Below, in pieces: positions 55,184 to 62,765 of a stretch of DNA of 64,000 bases. Both the position numbers and the translations under genes were made by a program. Every line of letters begins with the position of its first letter. Positions within the stretch are counted from its first letter, which is position 1. The stretch lies in contig JBKEDD010000083.1 in NCBI GenBank assembly GCA_047975215.1, positions 1 to 64,000 of the forward strand, given 5' to 3'. Under the pieces are notes generated by a model that made no database searches, was not told where the DNA came from, and saw only the letters and a program-made list of their open reading frames with translations. Origin of the DNA: JAGRMG01 sp047975215. Lineage in GTDB: Bacteria; Pseudomonadota; Alphaproteobacteria; Rhodobacterales; Rhodobacteraceae.

Positions 55184-56178
55184 TCGACGTCTTTCCAGAC
55201 TTCACGCGCCAAGCGCAGCCAATTGCCGCCCAAGATCGCACGGATATCGGACTCGGGGTAGTTGGCGCGCAACATACGTTCAGTCAGTTCCGGGAGCTGT
55301 TCGGGCCTGGCAACCCTGAGCAGCGATGTCTCGTAGCTCTGCCCGCTCGGATATTTCGCGGCCTGGGCCTGAACCGTCGCCGTCAGCACATCGGGTTCGG
55401 CAACGCTGTCCAGACCGATGCCGACATGTTGCGCGCCGAGCAGCTGCACCCAATGGTCGACATGTGCGAACAGGGCTTCGGTCGACGCATCGTTATCACC
55501 AAGAAAGATGCCGATACCGTTGACACCGACAACCCCGCCGGTGGCGGCGCAGGCACGGGCCATATCGTCGCCGATGTTGCGCTGATGGTCCCGCAGCGCC
55601 GATGCGTTCGAATGCGAATAGATCACCGGCCTCGTCGCCGCCTCGAATACGTCCAGAGAGGTGCGCCGTCCGGTATGTGTACAATCCACCAGCATGCCGA
55701 CGCGCTCCATCTCGGCGATCAGTTCCAGCCCAAACCGCGACAATCCCGAATCCGTGCGTTCGTGACAGCCATCGCCGACCTGATTCTTCTGGTTGTAGGC
55801 CATCAATGCGTGGCGAACTCCCAATGCGTAGAACACCTCGACCAGCCCGAGATCGCGCGCAAATGGCGTTGTGCCCTGAAAATGCAACCCGATCGCCAGC
55901 TTGCCTGCCGCCTTTGCCTCGGTTGCGTGGCTGGCCCGCGTCATCAGCGCGTAGCGGTCGGAATTCGCGGCAATATAGCGCCGCCACATCGCAATGCGGC
56001 TGACCGCACTGGCGGTATCGTCCGGATCGGACGCCGCAGTTATCGAAACCACATCATAGCCACTGGCCCGCATCCGTTCGAGCCACGCAAACTGCGCCGG
56101 CCAGGAACCGCAGGTCGGGGTTGCGGGCAGCGTCTGATCCCAGACCAGCGCGTCCTCGTGCAATTCCTGAGGTGTCAT
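55180..56178 (-). CDS. M19 membrane-dipeptidase-like protein
   Basis: The 332-residue protein belongs to the renal-dipeptidase family M19. LVDCTHTGRRTSLDVFEA and PVIYSHSNASALRDHQRNIGDD carry the two conserved His, and GGVVGVNGIGIFLG follows. The N-terminal HxD motif is not seen (VWDQTLPATP is in its place), and the usual metal-bridging Glu position reads GLHFQGTTPF, a Gln. The first zinc site may therefore be altered, as in a subgroup of M19 proteins. It is encoded between a TetR gene and the TRAP genes with ATGA overlaps on both sides, so it probably acts on the transported compound. No signal peptide is seen. Confidence 0.88.
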   Translation of the reverse strand: MTPQELHEDALVWDQTLPATPTCGSWPAQFAWLERMRASGYDVVSITAASDPDDTASAVSRIAMWRRYIAANSDRYALMTRASHATEAKAAGKLAIGLHFQGTTPFARDLGLVEVFYALGVRHALMAYNQKNQVGDGCHERTDSGLSRFGLELIAEMERVGMLVDCTHTGRRTSLDVFEAATRPVIYSHSNASALRDHQRNIGDDMARACAATGGVVGVNGIGIFLGDNDASTEALFAHVDHWVQLLGAQHVGIGLDSVAEPDVLTATVQAQAAKYPSGQSYETSLLRVARPEQLPELTERMLRANYPESDIRAILGGNWLRLAREVWKDVE

Positions 56179-56792
56179 CGGGAATCCCTTTTGTTCTCGG
56201 TCAAGTCGCGCAGCACCATGGCACGCGCCGCCTCGATCGCTTGCCGGTCAAGCTCATCACTATTTTCGTAGATGCGGCGCACGGCATGGCCGCGCATGTA
56301 GTCGATTGCGCGATGCATGCTGTTCCTGAACTCGCTCGCGGAAATATCCAGTTCCGGGAAATCCAGCGGCAATGCCTCTTCCAGCGCCTTCAACTGCCCT
56401 TCGCGAAATCCGGCGACCATCTCCAAGAGGTCGGGATCGTGGCGAGTAGCGAGCAGCACTTCGAGGACCGCGAAGTAGCGTTCGGTTTGAAAAATCGACC
56501 AATAGTGGTCGATGATTCGCGCAATCCTTGTTTCCAGTGACGGTTCAGGCCCGCCCGCCGGCTCGATGCCAGAAACAAAGGGCGTGAACAGCGTTCGCAC
56601 GACCTCGGCCATCAGCCCGGTTTTCGATCCGAAGTGATGCTGGATCGCACCGGTCGTGACACCTGCCTGTTTGCAGATTTCCTGAACCGTGGCGCCGGAC
56701 ATGCCGCGTTCCATCAGCGCCTCGACCGTCGCGTTGATCAGCGCGGCGCGGGTTTCGGTTGTTCGTTCGTTTTGTGTGCGTCGCCTTGCCAC
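56175..56792 (-). CDS. TetR-family regulator of the TRAP/amidohydrolase operon
   Basis: The 205-residue protein has the TetR helix-turn-helix (ATVQEICKQAGVTTGAIQHHFGSK, residues 34-57) and a C-terminal domain of the longer type with YWSIFQTERYFAVLEVLLATR. It is the first gene of the minus-strand operon and overlaps the M19 gene by ATGA, so it is likely autoregulated. The ligand could be the TRAP substrate or its product. The promoter region lies upstream of 56792, where CATAACGATATTTATCTAAT is AT-rich. Confidence 0.9.
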   Translation of the reverse strand: MARRRTQNERTTETRAALINATVEALMERGMSGATVQEICKQAGVTTGAIQHHFGSKTGLMAEVVRTLFTPFVSGIEPAGGPEPSLETRIARIIDHYWSIFQTERYFAVLEVLLATRHDPDLLEMVAGFREGQLKALEEALPLDFPELDISASEFRNSMHRAIDYMRGHAVRRIYENSDELDRQAIEAARAMVLRDLTENKRDSR

Positions 56793-57323
56793 CGCTGTTC
56801 ACCCCCACAAACATACATAACGATATTTATCTAATGTCCTGAGTCAAGGGTGATTGATTTGACCATTGCCGGACGGGCCGCCGGATACTTCGGCGCCCTG
56901 CCCGTCCCAGCATAGCCGCAGACAGCCGCCGGAAGCGTCTTGATGGCGGGTCGATTCGGGCGCCTGCCCTGAAGGCCGTCTTGCGTGAAATTGTGTATGG
57001 GATGGCCGCGCCACGCGGGATCGGCTTGTTCAGATCCTGCGCGATGCCGGTGAATGGCCCGCACCGCGCATGGCCCCAATCAAACCGGTATCAAGGGGCC
57101 TGCCCACTGCGCGGTGGCTGCGGCCGGTCGGTATCGGCCGATATTCCCGCCGGGTCGGCATGACGGCTCCGGGCCGTCATCATTCGCGCTATGCGGGTCC
57201 GGATCCGGCCCTTGCGCCGCAAGAAATGCTCCGGCGGCGCAAGAGGTGATCTACTGTCCGGTGCGCGCGATCTTTCGGGTCGGAAGGTTCGCCCCTGGAT
57301 CGGCAGCACGCGGGACCGCGGAC
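56793..57323. other. Intergenic region, promoter side of tetR and downstream of the VPLPA-CTERM gene
   Basis: No gene is supported in these 531 bases. The AT-rich bases 56808-56835 probably hold the promoter of the TetR operon. The remainder is GC-rich, with short inverted repeats such as CGGTCGGTATCGGCCGAT around 57128-57145, and carries only shadow-like frames. Confidence 0.4.
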
Positions 57324-58091
57324 TTATCCGCGACGGCGGCGCCGCGCGGCAAATCCGATACCGCCCAGGGCAGCCGCCAGCAAAGGCAGGCTCGCCGGCA
57401 GCGGGATCGTCGCCGGAACGGCACCATAGACGATGTCGATGGAGGTCGATGCCAGCATACCGGCGCTGTCAAATGCTGACAGGTTGATCGTGTACATGCC
57501 TTCGGTTTGCGGATCGAAGCCGGCCGGTTCGAACCAACCCATGTTCCACGAGTTCTGGGCAACGTTGTTTCCGGTGATCAACGCCATGTAGTCCAGGGGC
57601 GTTACGGCTTCGGCGCCGCCGCCATTGCCCGTGGCGTTGGTTCCGATGGAGTGATCGGCATAAGGCACGTGGATCGGATCGAAGACCGACGTGAAATTCG
57701 TGCCCGCGGTCGGATCATAGTCGATCTCGAGCAGGTAGGTCAGATCACTCAGGACACGACCGCTACTCCCGAGGGAATCGACGTTGATCGACCACTCGAA
57801 GTTGAATGCGGACTTTCCTGCCGGCGGGTTGCTGGCGGCCGGCGAAAACGTATAGGTGTGATCGCCATCGTAGTTGAACGTGTTCTCGGGAAGCCCGCTG
57901 AGATTGTAGCGCAGTTTGCCGCGCACACCCAGTTCAACGCCGTTCGTGTTGGTTCCGGTAAAAGAGCCGTTGGCGTTTCCGCTGCCGAAAATCACGTCGG
58001 GCGTTACGTTCCCGGTGCCGTTTACCGGCGTGGCCAATGCGGCGGTGCCGATCAGACACAGCCCGGCGATCGCAGTCGCGATGTACTTCAT
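57324..58091 (-). CDS. Secreted protein with VPLPA-CTERM sorting signal
   Basis: The 255-residue protein starts at ATG 58091 after GGGGGACTACC and has a signal peptide (KYIATAIAGLCLIGTAALA). The middle is a beta-rich domain with many Asn/Thr/Gly and no recognised enzyme motif. The C-terminus has the full sorting tail: PATIPLPASLPLLAAALGG, a hydrophobic stretch, then ARRRRRG. This is the VPLPA-CTERM variant of PEP-CTERM, processed by an exosortase and common in Rhodobacteraceae. It stands alone. The exosortase gene is not in the window. Confidence 0.88.
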   Translation of the reverse strand: MKYIATAIAGLCLIGTAALATPVNGTGNVTPDVIFGSGNANGSFTGTNTNGVELGVRGKLRYNLSGLPENTFNYDGDHTYTFSPAASNPPAGKSAFNFEWSINVDSLGSSGRVLSDLTYLLEIDYDPTAGTNFTSVFDPIHVPYADHSIGTNATGNGGGAEAVTPLDYMALITGNNVAQNSWNMGWFEPAGFDPQTEGMYTINLSAFDSAGMLASTSIDIVYGAVPATIPLPASLPLLAAALGGIGFAARRRRRG

Positions 58092-58269
58092 GGTAGTCCC
58101 CCAATTCCAAGGCCTCACTGCGAGACCTCTGAGGAATCTATATGTTTCAATGACATTTGCGGCAACTTTTTCCGGTACTTTCAATCAATAGGCGAGTCAG
58201 ACGGCCGCGATTGTTTCGCCACCCGCATAGTTTCACGACCCAGACCCAAGATTGTCGTCATTGCCGACC

Positions 58270-59628
58270 TCATTGCGCGACGGCGGCAAAGCCCGCATCC
58301 AATGCGTTTAGAATCGCCTCGGTATCCGCCTGCGTCAGCACAAGGGGCGGTGAGATGATGATGTTGGGCCCGGACACCCGGATCATCGCCCCGGCCCGAT
58401 AGGCGGTTTCCTGAATGGCGCCGATCGTCGCCTTGTCGATCGGCGTTTTCGCCGCGCGGTCGCTGACCAGCTCCATCGCGTTCATCAGCCCGTGCCCGCC
58501 GCGCACGTCGCCGATCATCGCGTATTTCTCCTGCAACGCCAGCAGTCCCGCCTGCATCTGGGCGCCGCGCGCCGCCGCGTTGGCGCGCACGTCCAGCCTG
58601 AGCGTTTCCGTCAGACAGGCCAGCGCCGCGGCCGCACCCACGGGATGGCCCGAATAGGTATAGCCGTGGCCGATGGCAGCCTTGCCGGTCTCGTCGCTTT
58701 CGAACACCTGCGCGACCTCTTCGGAAATCATCGTGGCCCCGAAAGGGAAATAGCCGTTGGTGATGGCCTTGGCGGTGCAGGCCATGTCGGGGCGCACGCC
58801 CCAATGGCGGCTGCCGGTCCAGCTTCCGGTGCGCCCGAACGCGGTGATGACCTCGTCGGCGATCAGAAGGATGCCATGGCGGGTGCAGATTTCGCGCACG
58901 CCCGGCATGAAGCTTTCATGCGGGGGTATGACCCCGCCGGCGCCGAGAATCGGCTCCATCACGAAGGCGGCGATGGTGTCGGCCCCCTGGAACGCGATCT
59001 CGTCCTCCAGTGCCGACAGGCACAGTTGCGCCAGCCGCGCCGGGTCGGATTCGTTGAACGGGTTGCGATAGGTATAGGGGGCCGGAATGTGATAGCACCC
59101 CGCCAGCAGCGGTTCGTAGGCGGTGCGGAAGTTGGCGTTGCCGTTGACCGACGCAGCACCGAAATGGGTTCCGTGATAGCCTTTCTTCAGGCTCAGGAAC
59201 TTGATGCGCCCCGACTGGCCCCTGATCTTGTGATACTGACGGGACAGCCGCAACGCGGTTTCCATGCTGTCCCCGCCCCCCGAGGTGAAGAACGCCCGGG
59301 CCAGTCCGTCGGGTTCGAAGAACTCGCGCAGCGCCTCGGCAAGCCGGATGACCGCATCGTTGGTGGTGCCCCGGAAGATCGAGTAGTAGGGCAGCCGGTC
59401 AAGCTGTTCGGCGATGGCGTCTTTTACCGGCTGACAGGAAAAGCCCAGATTGACGTTCCACAACCCGCCGACACCGTCGACCACCTCGTGCCCGTCAACG
59501 TCGGTGATGCGTACACCCCGCGCGCCGGTCACGATGACCGGCGGGCTGGCCTTGCATTCCGCCTGATGCGCCATCGGGTGCCATAGCGACCGTGCATTGT
59601 TTTCCTTGAGAAAGTTGGAATCCTTCAT
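58270..59628 (-). CDS. Class III PLP-dependent aminotransferase
   Basis: The 452-residue enzyme is an omega-amino acid:pyruvate-type transaminase. SGGGDSMETALRLSRQYHK (residues 116-134) binds the cofactor phosphate, ILLIADEVITAFGRTG holds the cofactor Asp (258), and CTAKAITNGYFPFGA has the PLP-binding Lys (287). ATG 59628 overlaps the stop of the HAD gene (ATGA); the longer frame upstream is shadow. It is the last gene of an IclR-HAD-aminotransferase operon divergent from a TTT uptake system. The substrate may be the imported amine or amino acid. Confidence 0.93.
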   Translation of the reverse strand: MKDSNFLKENNARSLWHPMAHQAECKASPPVIVTGARGVRITDVDGHEVVDGVGGLWNVNLGFSCQPVKDAIAEQLDRLPYYSIFRGTTNDAVIRLAEALREFFEPDGLARAFFTSGGGDSMETALRLSRQYHKIRGQSGRIKFLSLKKGYHGTHFGAASVNGNANFRTAYEPLLAGCYHIPAPYTYRNPFNESDPARLAQLCLSALEDEIAFQGADTIAAFVMEPILGAGGVIPPHESFMPGVREICTRHGILLIADEVITAFGRTGSWTGSRHWGVRPDMACTAKAITNGYFPFGATMISEEVAQVFESDETGKAAIGHGYTYSGHPVGAAAALACLTETLRLDVRANAAARGAQMQAGLLALQEKYAMIGDVRGGHGLMNAMELVSDRAAKTPIDKATIGAIQETAYRAGAMIRVSGPNIIISPPLVLTQADTEAILNALDAGFAAVAQ

Positions 59629-60287
59629 GGGTCGGTCTCCTTGGTCAGGCCCAGCATCGTCAGGGCTTGGGAATAGCTGGCCGCTGGCGCGGCGACATCG
59701 AAATGCACGGTGGGGATGCCCAGCGCGAGGGCGCCGTCGACATTGCGGCGCTGGTCGTCGACGAATACGCAATCATCCGCCGCCAGCCCGAGTTCGTCCA
59801 GACAGGCGGCATAGGCGCGCGGATCGGGTTTCAGAATGCCGGTATGGGTGGCGTCCGAGACGACATCGAAATCGGCCAGGAACGGCAGCCGTTCGCGGAA
59901 ATCCTCGCCATAGAACAGATCCAGTTCGTTTGACAGGATCGCCAGTTTCACCCCGGCCCCGCCTGCCCGCGCGATCGCGGCGCGGAACTCGGGACGGATC
60001 ACCGCGTCGGGGTCGGCGCCGCGTGCAGCGCGCACGAAATCAGACATCTGCCGCCAGTCCTGCCCGACCAGCGCCCCGACCTCGGCGGCGCGCCGGGTCC
60101 AGTATCCGCGTTCGGTGATCTCGCCCGCCTGCATGGCGCGCCACAGATCGTCGGATTCGGGCGCGAATGGTCCGCGCCAGGTCAGGCTGCCGGCGGACAG
60201 GCCCAGCGCCCGTTCGGTCAGATCGTGGGTTTCGAACAGGGTCCGGGTAACGACGCCGCCGAAATCGAGGATCAGCGCGCGCCTCAT
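59625..60287 (-). CDS. HAD-superfamily hydrolase
   Basis: The 220-residue protein is a HAD-IA hydrolase: ALILDFGGVVTRTLF holds the nucleophile Asp (residue 8), with Gly instead of the second Asp as in the epoxide-hydrolase-like branch. LAILSNELDLFYG is motif II, ILKPDPRAYAACLDEL motif III, and CVFVDDQRRNVDGA motif IV. ATG 60287 gives the motif in its usual N-terminal place. It overlaps the IclR stop and the aminotransferase start by four bases each. A phosphatase or dehalogenase-like reaction is possible. Confidence 0.9.
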   Translation of the reverse strand: MRRALILDFGGVVTRTLFETHDLTERALGLSAGSLTWRGPFAPESDDLWRAMQAGEITERGYWTRRAAEVGALVGQDWRQMSDFVRAARGADPDAVIRPEFRAAIARAGGAGVKLAILSNELDLFYGEDFRERLPFLADFDVVSDATHTGILKPDPRAYAACLDELGLAADDCVFVDDQRRNVDGALALGIPTVHFDVAAPAASYSQALTMLGLTKETDP

Positions 60288-61063
60288 GCCGCCCGGTCTC
60301 GTGGGTATTCCGGCGGACAGAACCCGCCGATACGTTGCGTCAGGTCGTCGGCGGCGCGTTTCAGGTCGGATCGGATCGCCTGCCATTGCCTCGGCGTCAT
60401 GCGCGATACCGGCGCCGCCACGGCAAGTGCCCCGATCGGCCGCCGGTCGGGGCCGAATATCGGCGCCGCGTGCGAATGTACGTCGGCTTCGAACCCGCCC
60501 ACCGCTTCGGCCAGCCCGGTCGCGCGCACCGTTTCCAGAACGCGCCTGATAAGCGCCGGATCGGTCAGGGTCCGGTCGGTATGCGCGACCAGGGGGCGCG
60601 ACAAGATACGATCGACGAAATCGTCGTCGGCGAACGCCAGCACCGCCAGCCCGGACCCGGTGCCGTGGAACGACAGCACCTCGGCATCCTCCATCATGAC
60701 CCGCGTGGCATGGCGCGGGCTGTAGGCGTGGATAAGCGAGTTGAGCGACTCGCCGCGCACCAGCGACAGATGCGAGGTTTCGCCGGTATCCGCCGACAGC
60801 CGGTCGAGGATCGCTCGCGATGCCGAGAGGATCGGCACGGCCGCCTCGCGCAGCGCCGCAAGCCGCAAGACTTCCGGCCCCAGCCGGTAGGCGCGGTCAT
60901 TGCCAGTCTGTTCGACGAATCCCCCGGCCTGCAGTTCGCACAGCAGCCGGTATACCGTCGCCTTGTTCATGCCCGATGCGCGCGTCAGGTCGCTAAGCCC
61001 GATCTCGGTCCGCGCATGGTTGAAAAGTGTCAGCAGAGACAAGGCTTTAGATACCGTTCCCAT
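60284..61063 (-). CDS. IclR-family transcriptional regulator
   Basis: The 259-residue protein has the IclR winged helix (SKALSLLTLFNHARTEIGLS, then ASGMNKATVYRLLCEL, residues 29-44) and the C-terminal ligand domain (GTGSGLAVLAFADDDFVDRIL). It heads the HAD/aminotransferase operon and faces tctC across 154 bases, which contain the inverted repeat GGTTC-N7-GAACC. It probably controls both directions in response to the transported compound. Confidence 0.93.
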   Translation of the reverse strand: MGTVSKALSLLTLFNHARTEIGLSDLTRASGMNKATVYRLLCELQAGGFVEQTGNDRAYRLGPEVLRLAALREAAVPILSASRAILDRLSADTGETSHLSLVRGESLNSLIHAYSPRHATRVMMEDAEVLSFHGTGSGLAVLAFADDDFVDRILSRPLVAHTDRTLTDPALIRRVLETVRATGLAEAVGGFEADVHSHAAPIFGPDRRPIGALAVAAPVSRMTPRQWQAIRSDLKRAADDLTQRIGGFCPPEYPRDRAA

Positions 61064-61138
61064 GTCTGTCTGCGATCCTTTTCAGCGTGAAAGAAGCGGG
61101 CAATCATCGATTTCCTTACCCCGGGTCATGCAAATTTG

Positions 61139-61198
61139 TTGACAGACAGATAGGCGGCCTGTCAATCTATTTCAAACCATCGGTTCAAATATCGAACC
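61139..61198. promoter_or_regulatory. Palindromic sites in the iclR-tctC divergent promoter
   Basis: TTGACAG (61139-61145) and CTGTCAA (61159-61165) form a 7-bp inverted repeat that contains a consensus -35 hexamer, TTGACA. GGTTC (61182-61186) and GAACC (61194-61198) form a second repeat with a 7-base spacer, 20 bases before ATG 61218. Either could be the IclR operator. The -10 is weak. Confidence 0.45.
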
Positions 61199-61217
61199 AT
61201 CAAGCGGGAGGAACTTC

Positions 61218-62162
61218 ATGAAACTCAATACCATGCTCACGGGCGCCCTGGCGTCGGCGGCGATTGCCCTGTCGGCCGGGGCCGCGCTGGCGGAGTATCC
61301 GGAAAAGCCGGTCAACTTCATCGTGCCCTGGCCGCCGGGCGATCTTGAGGACGTGCTGACACGCATGATCGCGGAGGACTTCCAGCAGAAATACGGCGTC
61401 GCCGCGGCAGTGGTGAACAAGCCCGGCGGCGGCGGCGGGCCGTTCCCCGGCGCCATCGAGGTCGCCAATGCTCCTGCCGACGGCTATACGGTCGGATCAT
61501 TCGTGATCGGGGTTCCCGTCATGGGCCACCAGATCGACATCGCACCGCTGACGCCGGCGAAGTTCGACCCGGTCGGCATATTCCTCACCTATCCGTTCGT
61601 CATCGCCACCAGCGCCGACGCGCCCTATTCCTCGATGGAGGAACTGGCCGCCTACGCCAAGGAGAACGAGGTTGCGCTGGGCCATTTCGGCGACGTTCTG
61701 ACGCCGACGCAGGTGACCAAGGCCTATGCCAAGAACGCCGGTTTCGACTGGGGCAGCGACGCAGCCTTCGACGCCGTCGACTGCAACACGCTGGCGTCGG
61801 GCGACGCGGATGTCATCAACACCACGCTGCAACTGGTCCTGCCCTGTCTCGACCAGATCAAGGTGCTGGTCGCGATCACCGACGAGCGTATCCCCCTGGT
61901 GCCGGACGCGCCCACCATCGGCGAACTGGATCCGTCGCTCAACCTGGCGCTCTGGAACGGCCTGTTCGTGACCAAGGAAACGCCGCAGGACGTGCGCGAC
62001 AAGATCGCCGCCGTGGCCAAGGAAACGGTGATGAGCGATCGTGCCCAGGCCATCGCCAAGGAAACCGGTGCGCTGGTCTACTGGCAGGACGCCAACGATA
62101 GCGCCGCACGGATCGCGGCCGATATCGAAACCATGGCGCGTATCGGCGATTTGCTGAAGTAA
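61218..62162 (+). CDS. tctC: TTT-family substrate-binding protein (TctC/Bug)
   Basis: The 314-residue periplasmic protein has a signal peptide (LASAAIALSAGAALAE) followed by the Bug-family start YPEKPVNFIVPWPPGD, where the family usually has PGG. KPGGGGGPFPGAIEVANAPADG near residue 67 is the second ligand loop. It carries DCNTL and LPCL Cys residues that could pair. The ribosome site is GGGAGGAAC. With tctB and tctA it forms a tripartite tricarboxylate-type importer. The ligand is unknown. Confidence 0.92.
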   Translation: MKLNTMLTGALASAAIALSAGAALAEYPEKPVNFIVPWPPGDLEDVLTRMIAEDFQQKYGVAAAVVNKPGGGGGPFPGAIEVANAPADGYTVGSFVIGVPVMGHQIDIAPLTPAKFDPVGIFLTYPFVIATSADAPYSSMEELAAYAKENEVALGHFGDVLTPTQVTKAYAKNAGFDWGSDAAFDAVDCNTLASGDADVINTTLQLVLPCLDQIKVLVAITDERIPLVPDAPTIGELDPSLNLALWNGLFVTKETPQDVRDKIAAVAKETVMSDRAQAIAKETGALVYWQDANDSAARIAADIETMARIGDLLK

Positions 62163-62234
62163 CGTCGACTGCGGGCCGGTTCTTCGGTTCCCGGCCCGCG
62201 GACTCCGTCGCAGCCGCTCCCACAGGTTACATCC

Positions 62235-62765
62235 ATGCCCACCGAACGCGAACGCCGTTTCGTCGGCCCCCGGCGCGGCCAGTTGATTTTTGCGCTGGCC
62301 TTTCTTTCCGCATCGGCCCTGCTGCTTTCCCTGATCAGCGGCCAGACGACCTGGATCGCCAAGACCGCTCTTTTTTCTCAACCGCGGTTCTGGCCGGCGA
62401 TCGGCCTGGGCGGCATGGCGCTGTTCGGAGGGTTGCACCTTTACCGCCTGCCCTGGCGGCACAATACACGCTATGACTGGTGGGAAGCCCGCAAATGGCT
62501 CGCCGTGCTGGAATTCGCCCTGTGGTTCATGGCCTATGTCCTGCTGGTGCCGGTTCTTGGGTATCTCCCGGTCACGCTGGCCTTCGTCCCGGCGCTCAGC
62601 TGGCGAATGGGTTATCGCAGCCGCGCCATCATGGTCTCGGGGGTCGTTTTCGCTGTCGTGGTGGTGGTGATGTTCAAGGGCTTCCTTTCGGTGAAAATCC
62701 CCGGCGGGGCGGTATACGAATACCTGCCCGGCGGGCTACGTAGCTTCTTCATCCTGTATCTCTGA
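62235..62765 (+). CDS. tctB: TctB small membrane subunit of TTT transporter
   Basis: The 176-residue protein has four membrane segments (IFALAFLSASALLLSLISG; PAIGLGGMALFGGLHLY; VLEFALWFMAYVLLVPVLGY; IMVSGVVFAVVVVVMFKGF), which fits TctB. It lies 72 bases after tctC and its stop overlaps the tctA ATG as TGATG. The length is typical. Confidence 0.9.
   Translation: MPTERERRFVGPRRGQLIFALAFLSASALLLSLISGQTTWIAKTALFSQPRFWPAIGLGGMALFGGLHLYRLPWRHNTRYDWWEARKWLAVLEFALWFMAYVLLVPVLGYLPVTLAFVPALSWRMGYRSRAIMVSGVVFAVVVVVMFKGFLSVKIPGGAVYEYLPGGLRSFFILYL

Noticed and set aside
54766..56271. 501-codon plus-strand frame opposite dctQ and the M19 gene
   Set aside because: Shadow of two well-supported minus-strand genes; contains no family motif.
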